A DNA stretch of 64,000 nucleotides from Anthonomus grandis grandis (GCF_022605725.1 NC_065561.1:18266256-18330255), one strand, 5' to 3'. Counted from the first letter of the stretch, positions 24,196 to 37,129 are shown. The notes: generated from the letters alone by a model not told the origin. Made by a program: numbers and translations.

Positions 24196-27100
24196 TTGAA
24201 TTATAATATACAAGCATTTACATACATATTCGTGCCCATAGAACATGATTTTTGGACATTTCTTTTCTATAAAATAAAATTCAAATCCCAATTGCCTAGA
24301 ATAAAGGAATTATTTATTCCAGGCAGATTTATGCCCTTAGCGCATGATTCTTGGACATTTTATCCCTATAAAGCAGAACTCAAACCTCAGTTGCATAGAA
24401 TAAGAAAATCATTTATTCCAGGCAGTCATTTTCATACATATTCGTGCCCTAAAAATATACTTATTGGACACTTCTTCACTATAAAGTAGAATTTAAAACC
24501 CAATTGCTTGGAATAAAGAAATTATTTATTCCAGGCAGATTTGTGCCCTTAGAGCATGATTCTTGAACATTTCTTCCCTTTAAAGTTGAATTCAAATCCC
24601 AATTGCTTGAAAGAAATAAATCATTTATTCCAGGCAGTTTCGTACCATTAGATCATGATCCTTGGACGTTTCTTCCCTCTAATGTTAAATTAAAATCCCA
24701 ATTGCCTAAAATAAGAAAATCATTTATTCCAGGCATTCATTTTAATACATATTCGTGCCCTAAGAACATGATTCTTGGATATTTCTTCACTATAAAGTAG
24801 AATTCAAATCTCAATTGCCTAGAATAAAAAAATTATTTATTCCAGGCAGTCATTTTCATACATATTCGTGCTCTTCGGACTTGGTTCTTGGATATTTCTT
24901 CCTTGTAAAGTAGAACTCAAATCCCAATTGGTTGGAATAAAGAAATAATTTATTTCAGGCAGATTTTTGACCTTAGAGCATGATTCTTGGAATTTCTTCC
25001 CTATAAAATAAAATTAAGGTCCCAATTGCCTTGAATAAGAAAATCATTTATTCCAGGCAGTCATTTTCATACATATTCTTGCCCTTCGGACTTGATTTTT
25101 GGATATTATTTCTCTATAAAGTGAAATTCAAATCCCAATTGATTGGAATAAAGAAATCATTTATTCCAGGCAGATTTGTGCTCTTAGAGCATGATTCTTG
25201 GACATTTATTCCCTATAATGTAGAATTCAAATCATAATTGCCTGGAATAAGAAAATCATTTATTCATATCATTTATATATTTATTCAGTCATTTTTATAC
25301 ACATTCGTGTCATTCAGAATTGATTCTTGTATATTTATTCATTATAAAGTAGAATTTAAATCCTAATTGCTTGGAACGAAGAAATCATTTATTCCAGGCA
25401 GATTCGTACCATTGGATCATGATTCTTAGACATTTCTTCCCTATAATGTAGAATTCAAATTCCAATTGCCTGGAATAAGAAAATTATTAACTCCAGGCAA
25501 TCATTTTCATACATATTCGTGCCCTTCGTACTTGATTCATAGATATTTATTCCTTATAAAGTAGGATTCAAATCCGAATTGCTTGGAATAAAGAAATTAT
25601 TTATTTTAGGCAGATTTGTGCCCTTAGAGCATGATTCTTGGACATTTCTTCCCTATAATGTAGAATTTAAATTTCAATTGCCTGGAATAAGAAAATTATT
25701 TATTCCAGGCAGTCATTTTTATACATATTCGTGTTCTTCGAACTTGATTCTTGAATATTTCTTCCTCATAAAGTAGAATTCAATTTCCAACTGCTTTGAA
25801 TAAAGAAATCATTTATTCCATGCAGATATGTGCCCCTAAAGCATGATTCTTAAACATTTCTTCCCTATAATGTGGAATTCAAATCCCAATTGCCTAGAAT
25901 AAGAAAATTGTTTATTTCAGGCAGTAATTTACATACATATTCGTGTACTTCGGACGTGATTCTTGGTTATTTATTTCTTATAAAGTAGAATTTAAATCCC
26001 AGTTGCTTGGGTTAAAGAAATGATTTATTCCAGGCTGATTTGTGATCTTGGAGCATGATTCTTGTACATTTCTTACCTATAAAATAAAATTAAAATCCCA
26101 ATTGCCTGGAATAAGAAAATTATTTATTCCAAACAGTCATTTTCATATATATTCGTGCCCTGCGGACTTGATTCTTGGATATTTCTTCTTTATAAGGTAG
26201 AATTCAAATCCCAATTGCTGGGAATAAAGAAATCATTTATTCCAGGCAGATTTGTGCTCTTAGAGCATGATTCTTAAACATTTCTTCCCTATAAAGTAAA
26301 ATTCAAATTCCAATTGCTTGGAATAAAGAAACTATTTATTCCAGGCAGTCATTTTCATACATATTCGTGTTCTGCGGAGTTGATTCTTGAATATTTATTC
26401 ATTATAAAGTAGAATTCAAATCTTAATTGCTTGGAATAAATAAATCATTGATTCCAGGCAGATTTTGTGCTCTTAGAGCATGATTCTTGTAATTTCTTCC
26501 CTATAAAATGAAATTAAGATCCCAATTGCCTTGAATAAGAAAATCATTTATTCCAGGCAGTCATTTTCATACATATTCTTGCCCTTCGGACTTGATTCTT
26601 GGATATTAATTCTCTATGAAGTGAAATTCAAATCCTAATTGATTGGAATAAAGAAATCATTTATTTCAGGCAGATTTGTGCTCTTAGAGCATGATTCTTG
26701 AACATTTATTCCCTATAATGTAGAATTCAAATTCCAATTGCCTGGAATAAGAAAATTATTTATTCCAAGCAGTCATAATCATACATATTCGTGCTCTTCG
26801 TACTTGATTCTTGGATATTTATTCCTTATAAAGTAGAATTCAAATCCGAATTGCTTGGAATAAAGAAATTATTTATTTTAGGCAGATTTGTGCCCTTAGA
26901 GCATGATTCTTGGACATTTCTTCCCTATAATGTAGAATTCAAATCCCAATTGCTTGGAATAAATAAATCATTTATTCCAGGCAGATTTGTGACCTTGGAG
27001 CATGATTCTTGGACATTTCTTACCTATAAAATAAAATTAAAATCCCAATTGCCTGGAATAAGAAAATTATTTATTCGAAGCAGCCTATAAAGTAAAATTC

Positions 27101-27531
27101 AAATCCCAAATGCCTGGAATAAGAAAACTATTTATTCCAAGCAGTCATTTTCATACATATTCGTGCCCTTCGTACTTGATTCTTGGATATTACTTCTCTA
27201 TAAATCTCTATAAAGTGAAATTCAAATCCCGATTGATTGGAATAAAGAAGTCATTTATTCCAGGCAGATTTGTGCTCTTAGAGCATGATTCTTGGATATT
27301 TTATCCCTATAAAATAAAATGAAAATCCCAATTGCCTGGAATAAGAAAATTATTTATTCCAGGCAGTCATTTTTATACATATTCATGTCCTTTGGACTTG
27401 ATTCTTGTATATTTATTCATTATAAAGTAGGATTTAAATCTCAATTGCTTGGAACAAAGAAATCATTTATTCCAAACAGATTCGTACTATTAGATCATCA
27501 TATTTAAATATTTCTTCCCTATAATAATAAT

Positions 27532-27573
<42 letters not shown>

Positions 27574-27790
27574 CTGCTACATTAAAATAAAATACATATT
27601 AATGCATTTAATATAATATTAAAAAGCAATAAACTAAAAGTAAAACTTATATTATTGTAATGTAGAATTTAAATCTCAATTGCCTGGAATAAAAAAATCA
27701 TTTATTCCAGGCAGATTCGTACTTTTAGAACATGATTCTTTGACATTTTTTTCCTATAAAGAAGAATTGATGTTTATAGAGAGTCACTGG
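24196..27790. repeat. 99/113-bp palindromic tandem repeat
   Basis: About 33 units of two types interleave: one of about 99 bp (core ATTTGTGCCCTTAGAGCATG) and one of about 113 bp (core CATTTTCATACATATTCGTG). TTATTCCAGGCAG starts at 24314, 24413, 24526, 24625, 24724 and 24837, showing the 99/113 spacing. Every unit boundary is an inverted repeat, CCTGGAATAA then about 10 bases then TTATTCCAGG. Because 99 is a multiple of 3, some frames stay open and give repeated peptides, which I do not regard as coding. Units diverge by perhaps 10-20 %, older than the 506-bp satellite. The block is interrupted by an (AAT)n insertion near 27520-27660. Confidence 0.92.
27520..27573. repeat. (AAT)n microsatellite
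   Basis: An almost pure ATA/AAT run inside the 99/113-bp array. The array resumes at about 27660 with the same TGTAGAATT motif, so the run and the 90 AT-rich bases after it are an insertion or local expansion. Confidence 0.9.
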
Positions 27791-27849
27791 ATTCGCACCC
27801 TATTTTTATGCTATGCCAAGTGATGAGTTGGATAAGTGATCTTTGGTGT

Positions 27850-28480
27850 TTATTAACTCCAGTGTATTGAGCTTACTTCAACTACATGGAAACCTGTGAA
27901 GAAAGACCCCAATTGCCTGAAATAAATTAAAAATTATTTAGGGAACTTGAGACGCATGAAAACCCACTTTGAGTGCCTGGATGAGCTAAACTGCCTGGAA
28001 TAGATGATAGTTTATTCTAATAACTTAAAACATATAAAAATTTACTTCAGTTACCTGGAAAAATAAAAAATAAGAAAATTTATTCCAGGACCTTGAAGAA
28101 CATTGAAAACCATTTTAACTACCTGGAAAACTGGGAAAAATAACGGAACTACCTGGAATAAATAAATATTTATTCCATAAACTTAGCGCGTATAAAAAAC
28201 CATTTCAACAACTTAAAACCTGTAAAAAAACCCAAATTGCCTAAAATACATAAGATACACAAAATCACACTTTGACTGCCTGAAAAACTGGGAAAAATGA
28301 CTTTTAACTGCCTGGAATAAATAATAATAAATTTTAGGAACTTGAAACTTAGTCCATTTGCCTGGAAAACTAAGAAAAAAAAATCAAATTGCGTGAAATA
28401 ATTAAAAAATTATTCCAGGACCTTGAGACAACAAGCAAAACCAACCCAACCCACTTTCACTTCCTAGAAACCTGGACAAA
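27850..28480. repeat. CCTGGAATAA array, copy of the intron 3 type
   Basis: Degenerate tandem units of about 60-130 bp, with cores CCTGGAATAAAT and TTATTCCAGGA spaced by ACTTGA.ACATGAAAACCCACTT-like text. The order of variants (ACTACATGGAAACCTG, GAAATAAATTAAAAATTATT, then AACGGAACTACCTGG) matches blocks at about 58046 and 59379, so this is a displaced copy of the higher-order unit of the intron 3 array, in the same orientation. Confidence 0.85.
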
Positions 28481-28489
28481 AATGACCTC

Positions 28490-29149
28490 AATTTTTCTAA
28501 TATGAGATACAAATAAATGCAAAAGGGTTTGAGATTGGTTCGCGATAATCCTGCCTTACCCAGATTATAATTACAATGAAATTTACTAAAATCGCATGCA
28601 CAACAAATAAACAATAACCAGTCATAACTGGCTATTTTCTACTGAGGAACACCATTTTGTATATCTTTCAGGGCCATTTTAAGGGCCCCTCTATTGACTA
28701 TCCGATATAAAATAACAAAGTGCGCCTTAAACGGACAAGAAAAATAATCGGTATTATTAAAGGGGAAAAGAAAAATATGAAACTCCACTCGAGGCACACG
28801 AATTTCGCAATTTTAAATAAATCCCAGAACAATAGAAAATGACCGGATTGTATTTGTAAAAGCACCGTCGCGAGATGATGTTTCCTCGCTAAAGGAAACG
28901 TGTGCTTAAGTGGCCGAAGACGGGAACGTCTATTTTTCTTAGCATATGAAATCAGGAACGGAGACTGGAAAATTGGAGATTTAGAGTGCTCTTTTTGTAT
29001 TGTCTTACACAGTTTTGTCATAAAATAACTAGCAAAGGAAATATCACAAGCATACTCCTATAATTTTCGAAATATTGAAAGGTCTTTAACCGAAAATTGT
29101 TAATCACTTTCAAAGTGTAAGTAATCGACATAAAAACACGATAATTCCG
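28490..29149. other. Intron 1 spacer
   Basis: No repeat unit or conserved exon is recognisable. Two minus-strand open frames (28698-29021 and 29018-29215) have low-complexity, basic or hydrophobic translations without family signature. I regard them as chance frames. Confidence 0.55.
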
Positions 29150-29205
29150 TATGTCAGGGGCTATATACCGGTCTGGAAAAGTTCTGTCTTGCGTGCATAG
29201 TAAAC
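29150..29205 (+). repeat. Direct repeat, left copy
   Basis: About 56 bp, TATGTC.G.GG.TATATACCGGTCTGG and GCGTGCATAGTAAAC, recurs in the same orientation at 35696-35751. The two copies bracket the TTAATTAA-rich array, 6546 bp apart. Confidence 0.85.
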
Positions 29206-29279
29206 AGAAAATCATAATGGTGCGTCAAAAGACCAATAATTTACAATTTCTTGGCATAAAGCTTTAAATCAAGAAGAGA

Positions 29280-32200
29280 CTTAAGAGTATTTAAAATACT
29301 CTTCCAGGCATTACTAGAATACATACTTAAATTATCCTTAAATATCTGGAAACATAATTTGTTTTAGTGTATTTTAATTAGTTTTTTCTAACACTGCTTT
29401 TTTATATTTTTAATTTAAATTTGGCTCTTTTATATGTAAACCATTTTCTTTTATGTACCATAATAGTTTGTATTTTTTATCCTGAAAAGAGAAGGTCCAA
29501 TAAAGGATCAAATGACATGTGCCTGATATTTAGTCTAAAATAAGGACGTTAATTTGAACAATAGTAATAATAATAAACATTTGCATAGACACACTATAAT
29601 TTTAATTAAAACGTCATTATTAAGTTAATTCCAGGCAGTTGAAGGATAATTTTGTGCCGGAATTTTAATTATTTATATAAGCTGTATTAATTAATTTATA
29701 AAATATTCTAAGCGTTTGAGATTGTTGTTTAATTATTTGAGCCAGTTAAGGCATAATTTTAATTAAAATGATTTAACTACCTTAAATTCGAATTAATTAA
29801 ACAATTCTTCATTAAAAAGAAAATAATGCCTGGAATTATGATATTTTTCTAAATTAAACGTCATTATTCAATTTAGTAATAATTCCGGGCGGTTAGGGCT
29901 TAATTTTAATTAAAAGGTCTAACATGTAAAAAAAAATTAAGAAGTTCAATTAGTTAATTAAATAATTATAATTAAAATACTACTAATTAATTATGTAAGG
30001 TAGTTAAGGCGCAATTTTAATTAAATCCATAAAATTTTGAAAAATCTACAGATAAACTGCTTTATTAGAGAAATGATGCCTGAACAGCCTGGAATTATTA
30101 ATTAATTTTAACGTCATTGGTAAATTAAGCGATTTAAATGCCTTAAATTTTGAAAAATTCAGGAATCATATCTGGATTAATTAAAATTTAAACGTCGATA
30201 ATAAGTTTGTTAATTAATTATTCCAGGCAGCTGAAGCATAATTTCAATTAAAATCTTGGTATTTTTTAATAACTTAAGGTCTCACTGAGCCTAAATTTTA
30301 ATTAATTAAATAATTCTAGCGTAAATATTACTAATTAAATAATAAATTATTTCAGGTAAATAAAGCTTATTTACTTGGAATTTTATTTTAATAAATAAAA
30401 ACTTTAAAGTTGAAAATAGTTGAATTATAATATTAATTAAAATGCTTGACATGTAATAGTAAATGAAATAGTCTAATTATTAGGAATTCTAATTACATTA
30501 ATAATTAATAAATTATTTCAGGCAAACGACCCATAATTTTAATTAAAATGATTTAATTACCTCAAATTTTAATTAATTAAACAATTCTTCATTAAAAACA
30601 AAAAAAATGCCTGGAATTAAGACGTGTTTCTAAATTAAACGTCATTGTTCAATTTAGTGATAATTCCGGACGGTTAGGGCTCAATTTTAATTAAAATGTC
30701 TAACATGTAAAAAATTAGTCGTAGTTTTAGTTAATTAAATAATTATCATTAAAATACTACTAACTAATCATTTTAGGTAGTTAAAACGCAATTTTAATTA
30801 AACTTGATAACATTTTGAAAAATCGACAGATAAACTGCTTTATTAGAGAAATGATTTCTGAACAGCCTGGAATTATTAATTAATTTAAACGTCATTGGTA
30901 AATTAAGCGATTAAAATGCCTTAAATTTTGAAAAAATTTGGAATCAGATCTGGATTAATTAAAATTTAAACGTCGAAAATAAGTTAGTTAATTAATTATT
31001 CCAGGCAGCTGAAGCATAATTTAAATTAAAATCGTGATATTTTTTAGTAACTGTTTAATTAATGAAATAATTAATTATTTCAGGTAATTAACGCTCATTT
31101 ACCTGGAATTTTAATTATTAAGACAGTTCTAGTTTATATACATTAATAAATAATTAATTAATTATTTTAGGCAAACGACGCATGATTTTAATAGACGCAT
31201 GATTTTAATTAAAATGATTAAAATATAAAATTTAATTTGGCTCAACTGCCTGGAATTGTTATTTAAAGATCATTAATAAATCAATTAAATTATTCCAGGC
31301 AATTGAAAATTAAAGATTCAATTATTTAGAGTTTTAAGTAATGCAATATTTCTAATTAAATAATAAATTATTCCAGGTAAATAAAGCTTATTTACTTGGA
31401 ATTTTAATTTATTAACTAAATTCATTAAAGTTCAAAATAGTTGAATTATAATATTAATTAAAATACCTGACATGTAATAATAAATGAAATAGTCTAATTA
31501 CTAAAAGTTCTAATTTTTACATTAATAATTAATAAATTATTTCAGGCAAATGACCCATAATTTTAATTAAAATGATCAATTACCTTAAATTTTAATTAAT
31601 TAAATAATTCTTTGTAAAAAAGAAAAATGCCTGGAATTATGATATGTTTTTAAATTAAACGTCATTGTTCAATTTAATGATAATTCCGGACGGTTAGGGC
31701 TCAATTTTAATTAAAATGTCTAACATGTAAAAAAAAATTAAGAAGATCAATTGGTCGTAGTTTTAGTTAATTAAATAATTATAATTTAAAAATGGCTAAT
31801 TAATTATTCTAGGTGGTTAAGGCGCAATTTTAATTAAACTCGATAAAATTTTATAAAATCTACAGATAAACTGCTTTATTAGAGAAATGATGCCTGAAAA
31901 GCCTGGAATTATTAATTAATTTAAACGTCATTGGTAAATTAAGCGATTAAAATGTCTTAAATTTTGAAAAATTTTGGAATCATATCTGGATTAATTAAAA
32001 TTTAAACGTCGAAAATAAGTTAGTTAATTAATTATTCCAGGCAGCTGAAGCATAATTTAAATTAAAATCGTGATATTTTTTAGTAACTGTTTAATTAATG
32101 AAATAATTAATTATTTCAGGTAATTAACGCTCATTTACCTGGAATTTTAATTATTAAGACAATTCTAGTTTATATACATTAATAAATAAATTATTAATTA

Positions 32201-35200
32201 TTTTAGGCAAACGACGCATGATTTTAATTAAAATGATTAAAATATAAAATTTAATTTGGCTCAACTGCCTGGAATTGTTATTTAAAGATCATTAATAAAT
32301 TAACTAAATTATTCCAGGCAATTGACGAAAAGTTTTAATTAAAATGCCTGACACGTGACAAAGATTCAATTATGAGTTTTAAGTAATGCCTGAGCAGCCT
32401 GGAATTATTAATTAATTTAAACGTCATTGGTAAATTAAGCGATTAAAATGCCTTAAATTTTGAAAAATTCCGGAATCATATCTGGATTAATTAACATTTA
32501 AACGTCGATAGTAAGTTAGTTAATTAATTACTCCAGGAAGCTGAAGCATAATTTTAATTAAAATCTTGATAATTTTTAGTAACTGAGGGTCTCAGTGAGC
32601 CTAGATTCTCATTAATTAAATAATTCTAGCGTAAATATTACTAATTAAATAATTATTTAAATTAAAATGCCTGACACGTTAAAAAAATCATAGATTCCTT
32701 TATTTAGAGTTTTAAGTAATGCAATATTTCTAATTAAATAATAAATTATTTCAGGTAATTAAAGCTCATTTACCTGGAATTTTAATTATTAAGGTAATTC
32801 TAATTTATACATTAATAAATAATTATAATTAATTATTTTAGGCAAATGACGCATAATTTTAATTAAAATGATTAAAATTTAAAATTTAATTTGGCTCAAC
32901 TGCCTGGAATTGTTATTTGTTATTTAAAGATCATTAATAAATTAATTAAGTTATTCCAGGTAATTGACGACAAATTTAAATTAAAATGCCTGAATAAAAA
33001 AACCAAAGATTTAATTATTTAAAGTTTTAAGTAATGCAATATTTCTAATTAATTAATAAATTATTTCAGGTCATTAAAGCTCATTTACTTGGAATTTTAA
33101 TTTATTAAATAAATTATTTAAAGTGGAAGACAGTTGAATCATAATATTATTTAAAATGCCTGATATGTAATAATAAATTAAATAGTTTAATTACTAGGAA
33201 TTTTAATTATTAAGATAATTCTAATTAATTTACTTATTATTTTAAGCAAATGACGTAAAATCTTAATTATAATATTATATTAATGACCAAAATATAAAAT
33301 TTTGGCTCAACTGCCTGGAATTGTTATTTAAAGGTCATTAATTAATTATTTAATTATTCCAGGCATTTAAGGCATAATTTTAATTAAAATACTTAAGGTT
33401 CAAGCAATTATGGTATATCACTTGCAGATAATTGTCTTTTAAAAATCATTAGAAAATTTATTAAATATAGCAGGCACCTGAGACTTAATTTCGAAAGTGC
33501 TTCAAATTTTGAAAAATCTCAGCTCATATCAGCTCAACTGCTTAAGATAAAAAATCATGCTTAGAATTTTAATTGGAATCATCAGTAATAAATTGGTTGA
33601 TTATTCCAGGCAGTTGAAGTGAAATTTTAATTAACAAACTCAATATTTTCATTCAATTCTAATTAATTAAATATTTTTAATTTAAATATTAATATTTAAT
33701 TAATTATTTCAGGCAATTGAGATTTAATTAAAAATTAAAATGCTTTCACTTTTGAAAAATCTACAGCTTAAAGTTTTCCTCTATTCTAGTTAAAATTGCT
33801 GTAAGATTAAAATATATCCTTAACTTACGTAGTGCATACGATGCAGTTTTACTGCAATTTTTTGTGCATTTCAACATTAAAATTAAATTAAAATTTTAGC
33901 AAATTTTAATGAATCCTTTACGATTTTAAATTAATCTTTAAAATAAAATAAACATGGCAAACCTACTTCAAATTTACAGTTATTAATTTATTCATAATCA
34001 TAATATTAATTATCATATAATCATATCATAATAATAATTAAAATGCCTGACATGTAATAATAAACAAAATAGTTTTGTTACTAGGAATTTTAATTCTTAA
34101 ATTAATTCTAATTAATTAATTAGTTATTTTAGGCAAATGACGCAAAATTTTATTTAAAATTATTAAAATACAAAATTTTGGCTCAACTGCCTGAAATTGT
34201 TATTTAAAGGTCATTAATAAATTAATTAAATATTCCAGGCACTTGAGACTTAATTTTAATTAAAATGCCACAAATTTTGTAAAATTTGCAGCCAACTGCC
34301 TAAGATAAGAAATCATGCTTAGAATTTTGATTTGAAACATCAGTAATAAATTGGTTGATCGTTCCAGGCAATTGATATTTAATTTTAATTAAAATGCCTG
34401 ATATCTTAAACGAAAATTAAAGATTCAATTCTTTAAATTATTTCACGTATTTAATGCAGATTTAATTGGCTTTTAATTTAATAAATAAATTATTTAAAGT
34501 TGAAGACCGTTGAATCATAATTTTAATTAAAATGCCTGAAAGGTAATAATAAACAAAATAGTTAAGTTACTAGGAATTTTAATTCTTAAAGTTATTCTAA
34601 TTAATTAATTAGTTATTTTAGGCAAATGACGCAAAATTTTAATTAAAATAGTTAAAGTATTCAATTTTGGCTCAACTGCCTGGAATTGTTATTTAGGAAA
34701 GTTCATTAATAAATAAGTTAATTATTCCAGGCATTTAAGGCATAATTTTAATAAGAATACTTAAAGTTCAAGTAATGATGGCTTACTTGCAGATAAATGC
34801 CTTTTAAAGATCATTAATAAATTAATTAAATATTCCAGGCACTTGAGACTTAATTTTAATTAAAATGTCTCAAATTTAAAAAAAAAATGTACAGCTCAAC
34901 TGACTAAGTAAGATAAGAAATCATGCTTAGAATTTTAATTGAAAACATCAGCAATAAATTGGTTAATTATTCCAGGCAGTTGAGGCAAAATTTTAATTAA
35001 AACACTCAATATTTTTACATGAAATTCTAAATAATTAAATACTAATAACTAATTAATTATTTTAGGCAGTTGATATTTAATTAAAATGCCTTCACTTTTG
35101 AAAAATCTACAGCTCAAAGTGTTCCTGTATTCTAGTTAAGATTGCTGTAAGATTAAAATATATCCTTAATTTACGTAGTGCATACGAAGCAATTTTATGT

Positions 35201-35340
35201 GCATTTTAACATTAAAATTAAATTAAAATTTTACCAGATTTTAATTAATTTCTTGACGATTTTAATTTTTTAAATAAAATTAATATAGCAAATCTACGAC
35301 AAATTTATAGTTATTAATTTACTCAATTTGCACATAGTGA
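29280..35340. repeat. TTAATTAA-rich tandem array with CCTGGAATTA cores
   Basis: About 6 kb of very AT-rich units of roughly 60-80 bp. Each typically reads TTATTCCAGGCA, then a short spacer (GCTGAAGCATAA), then TTTTAATTAAAAT, then GCCTGGAATTATTAATTAATT. Longer repeats are visible: AATTCCGG.CGGTTAGGG starts at 29881, 30662 and 31682, and GTAAGATTAAAATATATCCTTAA starts at 33801 and 35147 (1346 bp apart). The CCTGGAAT/ATTCCAGG core is shared with the arrays at 24.2-28.5 kb and 55.0-60.6 kb, so these are diverged members of one family. No coding potential: stops in all frames. Confidence 0.9.
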
Positions 35341-35695
35341 CTTAATGCCTGGAAGAGACTTAAGAATATCTCAATAATTCAGAAAGAATTAGGTGTATAG
35401 CTTCAATTCCTTGGGAGACATCAGTAAATTATCCCAAATATTTGGAATAAAGTTAAAAGTCCTCTCAAATGTCTGGAAGACCTAGGCAGTGACATAAAAT
35501 GTCTGGAAGGGATTTCTTATGACCTCCAATGCCACGAAGGGATAAAAAATGAACCCAAAGGGTCAAAAGAAAATGGGAAATTAAGAAGTCAGGGTCAGGA
35601 TACCTCGAACATCGAAAATTATGACTTCAAAATAGGAGCAGCATTGTTTTCTTTATTTAAACTAATAATAAAAACAGATAAGCATCTTCATTCTA
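35340..35695. repeat. Degenerate end of the CCTGGAA array
   Basis: The core decays to TGCCTGGAAGAGACTT, GTCTGGAAGACC and ATGCCACGAAGGG, spaced 30-50 bp apart. This is probably an eroded edge of the adjoining array. Confidence 0.5.
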
Positions 35696-35751
35696 TATGT
35701 CGGAGGTTATATACCGGTCTGGCAAAATTCTTTTTTGCGTGCATAGTAAAC
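35696..35751 (+). repeat. Direct repeat, right copy
   Basis: Partner of 29150-29205: the same order of TATATACCGGTCTGG and GCGTGCATAGTAAAC, with a few mismatches. With the left copy it frames the AT-rich array. Confidence 0.85.
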
Positions 35752-36325
35752 CTTCATTAAAAAATCATAAGCAAAGCGTTTAGTTAAAAAGAGAATAGCA
35801 ATGCTTAATACATCGACATTAATCATTTTTTGCTGATAAAAAATTCGCTTTGGATTAAACTGGTTTTTAATAATATGCTTCTTACAAGATTTATTACATT
35901 TAAAAGATGATGGATCGTTTCTCTCCTAATAAATTTTAATAAGGGTGTAAAATAGGCGTAGAAAATCACTTACAAAAGACCACTGACTGAATAATTTAGC
36001 ACATTCGACCGCATGCAGATATCAAACATACAGCAATGCAGAATTCGTTCATTCTCTCATTTCGACACGAACGGAAATTTGATAATGGATGGGGATGTAA
36101 ATTTTTTGTTTGCATATTTATCTCACAGCTTAATGGCGCGCCTGTTAAATACCTAGACAATAAAGCTGGCTGCACTTTTTATTACTTTTTTTTTTTTTTA
36201 ATTGATGGTCAAACGTGTTTTATATAGGCGCCACATTTTGGAAATTTACTTGCTAATATCCGCCATTTTTAAGGGAAGGAGTGATAACAGGGTGGACTAA
36301 GTTAAAGAATTTTCTTTGTATTTTT
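35752..36325. other. Intron 1, unique part
   Basis: AT-rich sequence with a T-run near 36186-36199. No exon-like segment with splice sites and no repeat shared with the rest of the window were seen. Confidence 0.55.
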
Positions 36326-36330
36326 TTGGA

Positions 36331-36369
36331 CCTAGCAAAGGCTTATGATACTGTCATTTTGACAAAAAT
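36331..36369 (+). pseudogene. Fragment of LINE reverse transcriptase, motif A
   Basis: The + strand reads FLDLAKAYDTV followed within a few codons by a stop. This is the A motif of non-LTR retrotransposon reverse transcriptases (F.D..KA(F/Y)D.V, with the first catalytic aspartate). Only about 12 residues remain recognisable, and the flanks hold stops. It is separate from the LINE at 37.5-41.9 kb, whose own A motif is MLDYSKAFDTL. Confidence 0.6.
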
Positions 36370-36477
36370 TAAATAAAAGGAACTCCTTTAAAGTTGCCTC
36401 TTCTTATTAAATGAATTATTTTAAAAATTATTGTGTAATAATTATTGAATATAATTTTTGTTTTTATTATTGGATAC

Positions 36478-36580
36478 GTAAGTTTTCTTTCGTATCAAAG
36501 CACATGTAGATCTGCGTGTCATCAGCAAAAGCCTGAATGAACATTAAGGGGCCCAAAATTAACCCCTGGTGTATTAATCA
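36478..36580 (-). pseudogene. Fragment of LINE reverse transcriptase, motifs B-C
   Basis: On the minus strand the sequence reads FADDTQIYMCFDTKENLR, the YADD-type catalytic box of a non-LTR reverse transcriptase. It is preceded in another frame by a GVNFGPL-like remnant of the GVPQGS.LGPL box, so there is a frameshift and a deletion between the two. It lies about 110 bp from the motif A scrap on the opposite strand, so these are two decay products or one rearranged element. Confidence 0.65.
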
Positions 36581-36868
36581 TTCCCCATTAGTATTAATCT
36601 TTTAACAAGATCTGAATTTTTCTTTCAGATACTATACTTAATAAAAAACTTTATTACTCAAAATATTATGAAAACAACTTGTGTTTACTAAAAACTTTTA
36701 CAAAACGTTACTAATTACGCCTAACAAAGAAGGCTCCCTAAAATAAAAAATTCGCAACATGTATTAGTTTATCGCTCCCTCTTTAAAAGCGAAGGGGGTC
36801 TTATATAGCTTCATACTTTTAGCGCTGATTTCTTTAATGGTTGAATAAATTGAGGCACTTTGTTACAG

Positions 36869-37002
36869 TTTTACCGAGAAACCCCCCGAGTTTGGCGACG
36901 GATAAAACTTTTTACGAGGTCGGCGATGTGCTAAGGGCTAACTGTAGCTCACCCGCATCAAGACCAGCTGCCACCCTTACCTTTATATTAAATAACATCG
37001 TG
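36869..37002 (+). CDS. Beat-family protein, exon encoding start of Ig domain 2
   Basis: A 134-nt exon with acceptor TTTGTTACAG and donor GTG|GTAAGT. It enters in phase 1, completing the G left by the exon at 23388 to a valine codon, and leaves in phase 0. The peptide LPRNPPSLATDKTFYEVGD then VLRANCSSPASRPAATLTF is the B-to-C strand half of the second Beat Ig-like domain. The family pattern is a proline-rich linker, Y.VGD.L..NC.S..S.PA..L.(F/W), with one cysteine and an NCS sequon. It sits alone in a sea of repeats: a 13.5-kb intron precedes it and a 14.0-kb intron follows. Confidence 0.88.
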
Positions 37003-37129
37003 GTAAGTACGGGTAACAGATTTCATACCGAAGTATAAATTAGTTACAGAGGTAACGTAGGGCCTTGTTTCGTAATCCCCTTAGCGTTGTTAAAATATTT
37101 CGGGAGTTCGAAGGTCGAATCTTTTTTTA

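Noticed and set aside
24196..27507. A possible repeated protein with 33-residue units (FIPGRFVPLEHDSWTFLP-like)
   Set aside because: The 99-bp unit length keeps some frames open, but the 113-bp units break the frame, there are stops every few units, and the conserved part is a DNA palindrome rather than a peptide.
28402..29215. Minus-strand open frames of 65-107 codons
   Set aside because: No domain, no splice-site support and no codon bias; they lie in the intron of a + strand gene and read as chance frames.
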